Notes: generated by a model from the sequence alone, not told the origin. Positions 1 to 6,037 are shown, numbered from the stretch's first letter. The stretch: 8,065 nt of DNA from OMIS01 sp964443885 (GCA_964443885.1 CAYUES010000046.1:1-8065), one strand, 5' to 3'. Numbers and translations are program-made.

Positions 1-70
1 CCAATCATCAGACCCCTCCGTGTGTCGCTGTACGTTTTTTAGTAAAAATGTTAGAGTAAAGGAAGAATAT

Positions 71-460
71 ATGTCATTAACTCCTCAAGACTTACAAGCA
101 ATCAAGGGCTTACTTGCAACAAACATTTCAGCAAACAACAAGGTATTGCTTGCACAGGTTGATGTAATGATCGATAAAAAACTAGATCTCAAACTACATG
201 AAGCGTTAGCACAGCAAACCAAGTCCATACTCAAAACGGTAGATCTCAAACTAAACGAGGCGTTAGCACAGCAAACCAAGTCCATACTCAAAACAGTAGA
301 TCTCAAACTAAACGAGGCGTTAACACAGCAAACCAAAGAAATAGCTCAGGTGATCAATCAAGCTCTTTCGACTGTTGATGATGTCTACGCAACTAAAGTT
401 GAGCTGGCAGTAGTCCGTCAACGCATCTCTCAGATTGAGCGCACACTGGCTGTGAGCTGA
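71..460 (+). CDS. small coiled-coil repeat protein, function unknown
   Basis: This is a 129-residue, highly charged, Gln-, Lys- and Leu-rich protein with no membrane segment or signal peptide, so it is probably cytoplasmic. The ATG at 71 is chosen over the in-frame ATG at 20 because AAGGAAG (59-65) lies 5 nt upstream, and because 'MSLTPQDLQAIK' resembles the start of short coiled-coil proteins I associate with Patescibacteria (memory, not a search). Residues 39-95 are three consecutive 19-residue units of the form DLKLNEALAQQTKSILKTV; the third diverges after QQTK. The heptad-like Leu/Ile/Val spacing continues to the C-terminus (VELAVVRQRISQIERTL), so the whole chain is probably one long helix that oligomerises. 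Such proteins can be structural or phage-tail-fibre-like, but nothing here decides this. It converges with the membrane-protein gene at 503-1492. Existence as a gene is fairly sure; function is unknown. Confidence 0.75.
   Translation: MSLTPQDLQAIKGLLATNISANNKVLLAQVDVMIDKKLDLKLHEALAQQTKSILKTVDLKLNEALAQQTKSILKTVDLKLNEALTQQTKEIAQVINQALSTVDDVYATKVELAVVRQRISQIERTLAVS
185..355 (+). repeat. 57-bp in-frame tandem repeat, three units
   Basis: Units start at 185, 242 and 299, each with GATCTCAAACTA. Units 1 and 2 match at 53 of 57 positions by eye. Unit 3 matches unit 2 at 37 of the first 38 positions, then diverges at AAGAAATAGCT. The period is 19 codons, so copy-number change keeps the frame. The near identity at DNA level, including silent positions, points to recent duplication. 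Confidence 0.93.
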
Positions 461-474
461 TTGCAGCCCAAGAG

Positions 475-509
475 CTACAAGACCTACAAGACCTACTTGC
501 ACCTACAAG
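475..509. repeat. 9-bp microrepeat between convergent genes
   Basis: CTACAAGAC occurs at 475-483 and 484-492, followed by the related CTACTTGCAC and CTACAAG (503-509). It fills most of the gap between the stop of the coiled-coil gene and the stop of the membrane-protein gene, whose TAG (505-503) lies in the last unit. No hairpin with a T-run is visible here, so I see no terminator for either convergent gene. Confidence 0.6.
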
Positions 510-1492
510 TACTCCCAATCCTCAAAGTACCAAGGTCCATCCCACTCGGGCGGGTTAACTAAGTGATCTCGGCCAAAAAGTGAGACATCATACTCCTTAA
601 AGTCGATACTCGTTTCGTGAGTAAATCGCCAATCAAACACGACTGCTTTAGTCGGTGTGTATCGTACGACTAATGAATAGAGGTTGGTCTCTGGGTGATA
701 TTGATAGTTCACCTGGCAGCAGTCTTCCAGCATTTTGTACTGTGCTGGTTCAATGTAGGCGATCTCCTCTGCTCTGGTCGGGCAGTTTTCACGATCTGGA
801 TCCATAAAACAGGTGTTCTTTATTGCTGCATTCACGATAAAAAAACGACTTGCCTGTGGATTATCCATCACTTCAGTAAAAAATAAGGCCATACCAGATA
901 GCCCTGCAAATATCGGATAGATCAAAAGGATTGTCCGCACTGACGTACTCAGCCACCTTGGGACAGCCTGACCGATCTTACCAAGGGATTTGTACTGCTT
1001 CCCCACCTGTACTAGCAGGTTTTTGACGGCGAATAAGAGGTATACCATGACGGCTGCGTGGCCACCCATCAAGAAAAAGAAAAATATCATGACAAGACCG
1101 ATGCCGTACGTAGTAGCGCCAGAGTTGTAGGCATCGGAGTTGGTCAGAAACAGCAGTGCAGGAAAGAAAAAGATGAAAAGCAACGTGCCTAGAGCCAGCC
1201 ACTGCTTGACGGGGACTTGCTGTACTCGGGTTTTGGTTTGGGTAAACCAGCCTTTGGAGCGACGGACAGTCTGAATCAAGAACAGCCCACCTGCAGAAAA
1301 AATTACTGCGTAGTACAACCAGGTGAATACATCGTAGGCAGCTGTGTTGTAAATCCAAGTCGGTACCAGCTCATTATCAAAAAGCAGTGATGGTAGGTAT
1401 AAAAAGAAAAAAATACTCCCGGCGGTAAAGTTCAGTACAAAGACCAGTTTGGGTAGAAAAGTGAAAAAAAGCTCGAGGAAGAATGTGATCAT
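503..1492 (-). CDS. multi-pass membrane protein with Cys-containing C-terminal domain
   Basis: This 329-residue protein has hydrophobic segments at about residues 2-38 (one or two helices), 53-75, 97-117, 130-160 and 185-206, separated by short basic loops such as RRSKGWFTQTKTR. A soluble C-terminal part (about 207-329) follows. It carries Cys228, Cys237 and the pair Cys258-Cys259, is rich in Tyr, Trp and acidic residues, and would suit an extracytoplasmic domain stabilised by disulfides. I do not recognise the family. It starts 20 nt after the kinase gene ends, so the two may be co-transcribed. However, a TATAAT box lies 6 nt before its ATG and no Shine-Dalgarno is present, so it may also have its own leaderless transcript. 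The gene call is strong because of length and topology; the function is unknown. Confidence 0.8.
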   Translation of the reverse strand: MITFFLELFFTFLPKLVFVLNFTAGSIFFFLYLPSLLFDNELVPTWIYNTAAYDVFTWLYYAVIFSAGGLFLIQTVRRSKGWFTQTKTRVQQVPVKQWLALGTLLFIFFFPALLFLTNSDAYNSGATTYGIGLVMIFFFFLMGGHAAVMVYLLFAVKNLLVQVGKQYKSLGKIGQAVPRWLSTSVRTILLIYPIFAGLSGMALFFTEVMDNPQASRFFIVNAAIKNTCFMDPDRENCPTRAEEIAYIEPAQYKMLEDCCQVNYQYHPETNLYSLVVRYTPTKAVVFDWRFTHETSIDFKEYDVSLFGRDHLVNPPEWDGPWYFEDWEYL

Positions 1493-1498
1493 ACTTGG

Positions 1499-1504
1499 AT
1501 TATA
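1499..1504 (-). promoter_or_regulatory. TATAAT box giving a leaderless start for the membrane protein
   Basis: On the minus strand TATAAT ends 6 nt before the ATG (1492-1490), which would put the transcription start at or next to the A of ATG. A TTGAAT lies 19 nt further upstream as a weak -35. No Shine-Dalgarno fits between box and start, which agrees with leaderless translation. The box lies in the 20-nt gap after the kinase gene. Confidence 0.5.
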
Positions 1505-1512
1505 CAGGATGG

Positions 1513-2457
1513 CTACGCATTTGATTCAAGAACAGCCATAACCTTCTCGAGTGAAATTTCATCAAGTGTAGAGATTTTAACGGCAGCGACTGCACTGGCA
1601 AACTTGGCACTTTCCTCGATGCTCTTGCCTGCTGATAGTCCAGCCAAAAGACCAGCATTAAAACTATCCCCTGCTCCTACAGAATTCAAGACTTTTACAG
1701 TAAAAGCTGGGACGTGAGTCATTTTTTTATTGTCATAAATAACGACACCTTGCTCTGAGTTTTTGACTACAATCACGGCAGGTGTTTTTGTGGCAGCTAC
1801 TGCAAAGCCGTCCTCGAGTGTATCAACTTCCCAAGTGGCCAAGAACTCATCGATGCTGGGCAAGTAGTAGTCGGCCTGAGCCAAGAGTGCTTTGACATGA
1901 GTAATATCTTCGGCAGAAACACTATTGTTGATTCGGCCATGATCGACCACAACTTTGACGCCGTGGCTTTTGGCTAACTTGGCGAGTTGTGCGTATGCAG
2001 GTAGGAGTGATTTGAGTTTAAAGCAGCCACCAAAGTATAGATACTGTGCTTGAGGCAAGATTTTTTCTAGTTCTGTTGTGACGGTCTCGGCCGAGAGTGA
2101 TTGGTTGGCTGTTCCGCATGAGGTCATAATCGAGCCACCATCTTCACGGACATAGTGAACAGCAATGTTTGTTTGGGCATTTTCATCGACAACCAAGTGC
2201 GGGGTGACACCTGAATCGAGTACTAGTTTTTCGAGGAGTTGGCCGAGGCCATCGGTGCCTCTTTTGCCTACAAAGATGGCAGGAATATTCAGGTGAGTAC
2301 AGAGACGAGCAAAGTTGAAAGCTGAACCTCCTGGGACCAGATCATAGACTTTACCGACGGTTTCTTTGTGGAGTAAGAGTGCATCATCAAAGGGAAACTG
2401 GAGGCAGCTGATGTCAACGTAGATTGTTCCAACCGAGATGATGTGGGTTTTATTCAT
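1513..2457 (-). CDS. PfkB-family carbohydrate/nucleoside kinase
   Basis: This is a 314-residue ribokinase-fold kinase of full family length, expected to be cytosolic and to phosphorylate a sugar or nucleoside hydroxyl using ATP. The N-terminal PfkB signature is seen as VPGGSAFNFARLCTHL with VGKRGTDGLG (residues 41-72). The C-terminal signature is NSVGAGDSFNAGLLAGL (258-274), containing the anion hole GAGD and the likely catalytic base Asp264. VVKNSEQGV (230-238) matches the nucleotide-binding strand usually written VTxGxxG. The Mg-related NxxE motif appears as SIDE (201-204), so its Asn is replaced by Ser while Glu204 is kept. The substrate cannot be named: ribokinase, fructokinase, adenosine kinase and KDG kinase share these motifs. 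The ATG at 2457 has no Shine-Dalgarno, but TATAAT lies 12 nt upstream. The membrane-protein gene follows after 20 nt. Confidence 0.93.
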   Translation of the reverse strand: MNKTHIISVGTIYVDISCLQFPFDDALLLHKETVGKVYDLVPGGSAFNFARLCTHLNIPAIFVGKRGTDGLGQLLEKLVLDSGVTPHLVVDENAQTNIAVHYVREDGGSIMTSCGTANQSLSAETVTTELEKILPQAQYLYFGGCFKLKSLLPAYAQLAKLAKSHGVKVVVDHGRINNSVSAEDITHVKALLAQADYYLPSIDEFLATWEVDTLEDGFAVAATKTPAVIVVKNSEQGVVIYDNKKMTHVPAFTVKVLNSVGAGDSFNAGLLAGLSAGKSIEESAKFASAVAAVKISTLDEISLEKVMAVLESNA

Positions 2458-2469
2458 TTGTGTGGATTA

Positions 2470-2475
2470 ATTATA
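2470..2475 (-). promoter_or_regulatory. TATAAT box of the PfkB kinase gene
   Basis: TATAAT on the minus strand ends 12 nt before the kinase ATG, implying a leader of about 5-6 nt and no room for a Shine-Dalgarno. The position 17 nt upstream falls in the 26-bp repeat (2486-2511), where AATTTA would serve as a poor -35. That part of the promoter may therefore depend on whatever binds the repeat. Confidence 0.6.
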
Positions 2476-2485
2476 TAGCATCAAA

Positions 2486-2511
2486 TTTTACATAAATTTG
2501 CTTCATTGAGA
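2486..2511 (+). repeat. left copy of perfect 26-bp inverted repeat
   Basis: The sequence contains TTTTACATAAATTTG followed by CTTCATTGAGA. It is the exact reverse complement of 6147-6172. It lies just upstream of the kinase promoter and in the divergent gap between the kinase and the exported protein at 2676. As a pair, the copies bracket 3,687 bp with the orientation expected of terminal inverted repeats. No target-site duplication is evident outside them. Confidence 0.85.
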
Positions 2512-2556
2512 GTTTGATTCTTCCAAACAATAATACCGATACTTAAGAAAGTTGCT

Positions 2557-2579
2557 TCAGAAATTACTAGCATTTCTGA
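2557..2579 (+). other. 7-bp inverted repeat in the leader of the exported-protein gene
   Basis: TCAGAAA (2557-2563) and TTTCTGA (2573-2579) are perfect complements around a 9-nt spacer. No T-run follows on either strand, so it is not a standard terminator. It lies about 100 nt before the ATG at 2676 and could be a leader hairpin or an operator. A weak TTGATT-18-GATACT (2514-2543) upstream is the only promoter-like pair I see for that gene. Confidence 0.4.
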
Positions 2580-2675
2580 CAGCGGTAATCTTAGGTACAG
2601 CTCTTTAACACTACTTGTTGTCCTCAGATTTTTTTTGTGATGTTGAAACTTTGGCTTTCCTGAAAGAGGTAAATC

Positions 2676-3080
2676 ATGTACGGTACGTTTGGGCGTGTAG
2701 TACGAAGCGCAGTCACAGAGTGGATGATCATCGGTGCTGTTGTCGTGGCACTGGTCTTCGGTGGTACGTTGTTTGTGTACGAAGTAGCTCAAGCTGGCAG
2801 CAATGGACAAGTGTTGCGTGTAGGCAATGCTTGCCCTAATCCTGCTACCTTGAAGTGGGTGAAGATTACGGGCAGAAACCAGAACAACAAGCACACGGTT
2901 TGGCAGTCGAGTCCAAACACTTCCGTTGTGCAGACCAATGGCTATCTGTGGGTTGGGATGGTTAGAATTGAGTGGAAAACAGACCGCAGCAATGCTAAAT
3001 ACATGACCAGCGCGGTTGTGCCCAAGAACTATTCTCGGGATTGGTTCGGCGTGTTATTAGACAAGTGGGGATGTGACTAA
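2676..3080 (+). CDS. small exported protein, function unknown
   Basis: This 134-residue protein starts at an ATG with AGAGGT (2665-2670) 5 nt upstream, which fixes the start. A basic N-terminus (FGRVVR) is followed by a hydrophobic stretch at about residues 16-36 (WMIIGAVVVALVFGGTLFVY) and then VAQA|GS. The A-x-A pattern at 38-40 would suit signal peptidase I; alternatively the helix stays as a membrane anchor. The remaining roughly 94 residues are polar and Trp/Tyr/Val-rich, with two Cys (53 and 133) near the ends that could form a disulfide and close a small beta-rich domain. I do not recognise the family. It is transcribed away from the kinase; the next gene on the same strand starts 99 nt downstream across a hairpin. 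Its composition resembles the left, GC-richer half. Confidence 0.7.
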   Translation: MYGTFGRVVRSAVTEWMIIGAVVVALVFGGTLFVYEVAQAGSNGQVLRVGNACPNPATLKWVKITGRNQNNKHTVWQSSPNTSVVQTNGYLWVGMVRIEWKTDRSNAKYMTSAVVPKNYSRDWFGVLLDKWGCD

Positions 3081-3106
3081 GTAGTTACAGACAAGTAGTA
3101 AAGAGC

Positions 3107-3144
3107 AAAAAAAAGGAGCCTACTGGTTTTTGACCAGTAGGCTC
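3107..3144 (-). terminator. strong rho-independent terminator, minus strand
   Basis: GAGCCTACTGGT (3116-3127) and ACCAGTAGGCTC (3133-3144) form a perfect 12-bp stem with a 5-nt loop. Eight consecutive A at 3107-3114 give an 8-nt U-run after the hairpin only when transcribed on the minus strand. The plus strand has no T-run after the stem. The nearest minus-strand genes to its right are the oxidoreductase operon ending at 3492, so this probably ends that operon's transcript. Confidence 0.88.
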
Positions 3145-3160
3145 ACGCTCTAAGTAGTAG

Positions 3161-3168
3161 TATATAGT
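3161..3168 (+). promoter_or_regulatory. TATATAGT box just before the 3179 gene
   Basis: TATATA/TATAGT lies 10-12 nt before the ATG at 3179, and there is no Shine-Dalgarno. This repeats the arrangement before the kinase and membrane-protein genes. I see no convincing -35 at 16-18 nt, so the call rests on position and the TATA-like core. Confidence 0.42.
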
Positions 3169-3178
3169 AAGTTCAATT

Positions 3179-3487
3179 ATGAAACAATTATTTATCGCTT
3201 CAGGGGTTATCAATGGTATTTTGCTACTCGTCCTTGCCTTCCATTGGCGGTTTATTGCGATGGGCTACAATAGTATGTACTCTCCTCCATTAAGCTGCGA
3301 AGCACTGCGTAATGCGTATACCTCCAACTATAAAAATCTTTTCGATGAACTTGACTCCCAGATCCCTCAGGATGAAGACAGCTTTGATATGTCAGAGCAA
3401 ACTGCCAAGCTTTTTAAGCAATCAGTGGAAATTCAAGATCGTGCAGAGCAAATTGAAGCAATTTGCAGTAGAGCGGTGTCCAATTAA
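3179..3487 (+). CDS. small membrane-anchored protein, function unknown
   Basis: This 102-residue protein has an N-terminal hydrophobic helix at about residues 4-22 (LFIASGVINGILLLVLAFH), preceded by a single Lys and followed by Trp-Arg. The rest (about 25-102) is polar, acidic and probably helical, with Cys40 and Cys96. It would be a single-pass anchored protein, with either side of the membrane possible. I do not recognise it. Its stop is 4 nt from the stop of the convergent aldo/keto reductase gene. The only strong minus-strand terminator for that operon lies beyond this gene at 3107-3144, so the whole gene would be covered by antisense transcript. The start has no Shine-Dalgarno but has a TATA-like box 10-12 nt upstream. 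Short length and lack of homology knowledge limit confidence. Confidence 0.6.
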   Translation: MKQLFIASGVINGILLLVLAFHWRFIAMGYNSMYSPPLSCEALRNAYTSNYKNLFDELDSQIPQDEDSFDMSEQTAKLFKQSVEIQDRAEQIEAICSRAVSN

Positions 3488-3491
3488 CGAA

Positions 3492-4277
3492 TCAACTTTT
3501 GTGTTGAGACATCTCACGCTGAAGTTGTTGAAAAATACGTAAGTTTGCTTCGAGATGGCCTGGATTCTTCGTCCCAGTTAAAATGATGCCAACAGATAAA
3601 GTTCTTATGATAAAGGAAAAAGCATCTCGTAGAGCCACTTCTTTTTCACCTTCCATCAGTAATCCTCCCATATTGACTGGTCGATTAATGATTGGGGTAA
3701 CTCCTGCTGCCTCACATAACTCAACCAGCTCGATCATGCTCTGATTTTGGTAGTTAAGTGGAAACTGCAAAAATGAAAATCGTCCATCAGTAATAGCTAC
3801 TTGGCCCGCTGCCACACTACTGACACTTGCTCCAAACTGAGTAATGCCCTGCTCTTGTGCGTACTGCAAGGCTCTACTGAGATCAGGGCTTCTCAGTACT
3901 TCCTCAGTTGCTTTATGAACTTGCAAGATATCAATTTCTCCCAAGTTTTGCAGGCTTGCATCAATACCAGCTGTAAGTGTTGCAAAACTATGGTCAACCA
4001 GAGTGCCTTGGTCATCTGCTACCCAGTATTCGCCGCACTTAGTAGCAATTACTAGAGTTTTACGCCGTTCTGCCGATAGACCATGCAGCCAATTGCCCAG
4101 TTTCTCCTCACTGTCTCCATAGGCTGGTGCCGTGTCAAAAAATGTAATACCGAGTGTCAAAGCAACGGAAAGAAATTCTGAAGCCGATTGTTCATCAGGA
4201 ATAGCAGTTTCCCGAGCACCCCATTTACGGCCAATTCCGATTAGTCCACAGCCAAGCTGAACAGAGTTTTCTTTCGT
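3492..4277 (-). CDS. aldo/keto reductase with no canonical start codon
   Basis: This is an NAD(P)H-dependent carbonyl reductase or sugar dehydrogenase of the aldo/keto reductase TIM-barrel family, 261 residues if begun at ACG 4277. The catalytic tetrad is complete: Asp48 and Tyr53 in FFDTAPAYG, Lys80 in IATKCGEYW, and His121 in DILQVHKA. The cofactor-end motif GTKNPGHLEANL is at 235-246. The reading frame is open from the TAG at 4287 and carries the expected first strand and loop (QLGCGLIGIGRKWG, residues 7-20), so translation must begin near 4283-4275. The only standard start-like codon is a TTG at 4160, inside the barrel, which would delete strand 1. AGGAG (4288-4284) lies 6 nt before ACG, exactly where an ATG would be expected. 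The frame continues that of the upstream beta-helix gene. Last gene of the operon; substrate unknown. Confidence 0.85.
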   Translation of the reverse strand, partial: TKENSVQLGCGLIGIGRKWGARETAIPDEQSASEFLSVALTLGITFFDTAPAYGDSEEKLGNWLHGLSAERRKTLVIATKCGEYWVADDQGTLVDHSFATLTAGIDASLQNLGEIDILQVHKATEEVLRSPDLSRALQYAQEQGITQFGASVSSVAAGQVAITDGRFSFLQFPLNYQNQSMIELVELCEAAGVTPIINRPVNMGGLLMEGEKEVALRDAFSFIIRTLSVGIILTGTKNPGHLEANLRIFQQLQREMSQHKS

Positions 4278-4283
4278 AATAAT

Positions 4284-4288
4284 CTCCT
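4284..4288 (-). promoter_or_regulatory. AGGAG Shine-Dalgarno overlapping the upstream TAG
   Basis: On the minus strand the beta-helix stop and the ribosome site are fused as TAGGAG, followed by ATTATTACG. Spacing is 6 nt to ACG (4277) and 0-3 nt to the two ATT codons. This places the aldo/keto reductase start at ACG by spacing, and implies coupled translation with the preceding gene. Confidence 0.7.
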
Positions 4289-4871
4289 AAGCTTTTTTAA
4301 CTGGATGATATGCTATTTGTCTTTCTATGAGTGATTGGGAGAAATCACCCCAACCGTTTACTACATCACCCTTTTGTAGATTGATATCTCTGGCAGTACC
4401 CATGCCCTTTAACACTGCTCCCCGCTCATCGGGATTGGGCTCTGTATGATTGCCACCTCCTGTAAGGTTGGTATTTTGTACAGTAATCTGTCCAATGACT
4501 TGAGTACCGTTGCCCAACTGTGTTTTACGACCCAAAATCTGGGCACCCTGTAGATACCGACCGTTATTTCCAATTGTGATTTCTGCACCGGGAACGTTTG
4601 CTTTTATATAAACTCCACCCTCACCAAGCTGATTATTACTACCAATCAAGATTATTCCTCCCTGAGCGGCTACGATAAAAGCCATTGGAAAAAAGATATT
4701 TTCGTCTCCAATGCTGATTTGTCCTTTGCCAGCAACTTCGATGACTACACAAGGATAGAATACGTTTGCTCTTCCGAGTTGTACTCTACGATCAACTAGA
4801 GGTGCTTCACCTGGAATAACTTGTCCCATTGCTTCCAGTTCAGTGATTGAATAGTATTTTTCTGTATTCAT
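4287..4871 (-). CDS. left-handed beta-helix (hexapeptide-like) protein
   Basis: This 194-residue protein has a core of short, regularly spaced turns such as VQLGRANV, ISIGDENIFF, ILIGSNNQLGEGG, ITIGNNGRYLQG and TQLGNGTQVIG (about residues 30-128). This is the [LIV]-G-x4 pattern of left-handed parallel beta-helix proteins, including hexapeptide acyltransferases and gamma-carbonic-anhydrase-like folds. These usually form trimers. I see no clear catalytic His in the core; the only candidates are His142 in GGGNHTEPNPDERG and His189 near the C-terminus, so acyltransferase activity is not assured. The ATG at 4871 is preferred over GTG at 4895 because AAGGA is 4 nt upstream and the longer form would overlap the oxidoreductase gene. 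It lies 7 nt after that gene and is followed in the same frame by the aldo/keto reductase. Probably a small cytosolic enzyme or scaffold of the same pathway. Confidence 0.8.
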   Translation of the reverse strand: MNTEKYYSITELEAMGQVIPGEAPLVDRRVQLGRANVFYPCVVIEVAGKGQISIGDENIFFPMAFIVAAQGGIILIGSNNQLGEGGVYIKANVPGAEITIGNNGRYLQGAQILGRKTQLGNGTQVIGQITVQNTNLTGGGNHTEPNPDERGAVLKGMGTARDINLQKGDVVNGWGDFSQSLIERQIAYHPVKKA

Positions 4872-4874
4872 TGA

Positions 4875-4880
4875 TTCCTT
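4875..4880 (-). promoter_or_regulatory. AAGGAA Shine-Dalgarno deciding the beta-helix start
   Basis: AAGGA, reading out of the oxidoreductase stop as TAAGGAA, is 4 nt before the ATG at 4871. It supports that ATG over the upstream GTG at 4895. It mirrors the TAGGAG arrangement at the next junction, so all three cistrons appear translationally coupled. Confidence 0.7.
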
Positions 4881-6000
4881 ATTGTAGCTGGTCACACGGA
4901 CGGCTTGCTACATCTTTGTGACCGTTTAGTCTATCAAAGATCATGCGAGTTACTACGTCAGTGACATACGGCGATTCGGTCATTTTGCCTGGAAGTACGT
5001 ACATATGCTTATCCAAAGGTTCTCCATAATTGATATTCAATGAGCGAGCAGCGGCTGACATTTGAGGCATGTCAACTTTTACGCATGCCACTGCTAATTG
5101 TTTGCCAGCATCTTCCCATTTATAAAGTTTTTTTAGTCCCTTTTTGACGTTATCATTCTTTTCGGGAATAGGAATGAAATCGGGTTGTGGAACTTGAATC
5201 GCATCTTCATTTGCTCCCACGACAGATGTTTTTCCATGATTCATCATTCCTGTTTCCCCAGAATCAAGACAGAAAACATCATCTTTACTTAATCTGGGTA
5301 CGACTAACAAATGGCTTTTCCAAAACCGTAATGCTAAATCTAAACCAAAATTACCAGCAAAGAAAGATTTTAGGCCGTACCCTGAACAATGTATAAACAT
5401 CGAAGCCCAAAAGTCTGACGTTTGGTTTCCTTGAGCCAAAGAAATTTGTTCTTGATCAGTAAAGACAAGCTCTGCACTTGTAAATATATCAGTTCCATTA
5501 AGTACTGCTTCATGCAGCAATTTTGCATACAACAAGCGTGTATCAATACCTTTATCTTGTACTAAAAAGGCGTGAGCGATATGGCTCATATTTAACTCTG
5601 GTACTTCTCTTTCTAGATAAGGTGAAGGAACTTGAGTGTAAGCTACCCCAGCTTCATCCCACCTACTTGTTATTTCCTGAGCTCTATCGGTACTGTAAGT
5701 TACAGCATACGATTTAGAAGATAAGTCCTCAACAGCTTCAGGAGCATACCCACGAATTTGTTCATGTCCGTATATACACCTCTTAGCGACTTGAATTCCT
5801 GAGTCTCTATCAGCAATGGACTGAGCATGATATGTGCCTCGGTGCAACCACCCTTCATTCTTGGTAGATGGTCCAGCAGCTACAGTTTTATTCTTTTCAA
5901 TAAGTGCAACTCTCAAACCTACTGCACTTAACTTTTTAGATAACATTAGGCCGGTAATACCTGCCCCAAGAATAGCTAAGTCATATTCTTTTTTTAACAT
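4879..6000 (-). CDS. FAD-dependent oxidoreductase, DAO / 2-hydroxyacid or glycerol-3-phosphate oxidase type
   Basis: This 373-residue protein opens with the Rossmann FAD motif DLAILGAGITGLMLSKKL (residues 7-24; GxGxxG at 12-17), ending in the acidic ribose-binding Glu35. STKNEGWLHRGTYH (45-58) closely resembles the active-site loop of L-2-hydroxyglutarate oxidase and glycerol-3-phosphate dehydrogenases (typically xxNSGVxHxGxYY), with His53 in the conserved place. FIHCSGYGL (202-210) fits the second FAD-contact strand, and YVLPGKMTESPYVTDVV (334-350) the C-terminal FAD segment. It would oxidise a hydroxy- or amino-acid-like substrate and pass electrons to oxygen or a carrier. The substrate is not readable. 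The ATG has AAGGA 5 nt upstream. First gene of the operon with the beta-helix protein and aldo/keto reductase; promoter at 6055-6083. Confidence 0.88.
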   Translation of the reverse strand: MLKKEYDLAILGAGITGLMLSKKLSAVGLRVALIEKNKTVAAGPSTKNEGWLHRGTYHAQSIADRDSGIQVAKRCIYGHEQIRGYAPEAVEDLSSKSYAVTYSTDRAQEITSRWDEAGVAYTQVPSPYLEREVPELNMSHIAHAFLVQDKGIDTRLLYAKLLHEAVLNGTDIFTSAELVFTDQEQISLAQGNQTSDFWASMFIHCSGYGLKSFFAGNFGLDLALRFWKSHLLVVPRLSKDDVFCLDSGETGMMNHGKTSVVGANEDAIQVPQPDFIPIPEKNDNVKKGLKKLYKWEDAGKQLAVACVKVDMPQMSAAARSLNINYGEPLDKHMYVLPGKMTESPYVTDVVTRMIFDRLNGHKDVASRPCDQLQ

Positions 6001-6021
6001 ATTATTCCTTTAATCACTTCA

Positions 6022-6037
6022 AGACATTTCTATGTCT
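6022..6037 (-). other. leader hairpin of the oxidoreductase operon
   Basis: AGACAT (6022-6027) and ATGTCT (6032-6037) form a perfect 6-bp stem with a 4-nt loop. It lies in the roughly 48-nt leader, between the predicted transcription start near 6048 and the Shine-Dalgarno at 6006-6010. It might affect mRNA stability or be an operator half-site pair. Confidence 0.4.

Noticed and set aside
20..70. Extended coiled-coil protein from the ATG at 20
   Set aside because: The extra 17 residues (Cys- and Phe-containing) are unlike the rest, and the ATG at 71 has a clear AAGGAAG at the right distance.
185..355. CRISPR-like or other spaced repeat array
   Set aside because: The 57-bp units are directly adjacent with no spacers, and the reading frame is maintained, so they are protein-coding tandem repeats.
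978..1358. 126-codon open frame on the minus strand inside the membrane-protein gene
   Set aside because: Same strand, other frame. The Cys/Arg/Ser-rich composition is typical of a shadow, while the 329-residue frame has clear membrane topology.
2481..2894. 137-codon open frame on the minus strand opposite the exported-protein gene
   Set aside because: It overlaps the divergent promoter region and the 26-bp repeat, has low-complexity unlikely composition and no ribosome site. The plus-strand gene has a Shine-Dalgarno and a signal-like helix.
3116..3150. Hairpin as a plus-strand terminator for the exported-protein gene
   Set aside because: No T-run follows the stem on the plus strand. The A-run sits on the 5' side, so only the minus-strand reading has a U-tract.
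3492..4160. Aldo/keto reductase starting at TTG 4160 (222 residues)
   Set aside because: This would remove the first barrel strand and the QLGCGLIGIGRKWG segment, which is plainly coding and open back to the TAG at 4287. No Shine-Dalgarno precedes the TTG.
4872..4895. GTG start at 4895 for the beta-helix protein
   Set aside because: It overlaps the end of the oxidoreductase gene by 17 nt and has no ribosome site. The ATG at 4871 has AAGGA 4 nt upstream.
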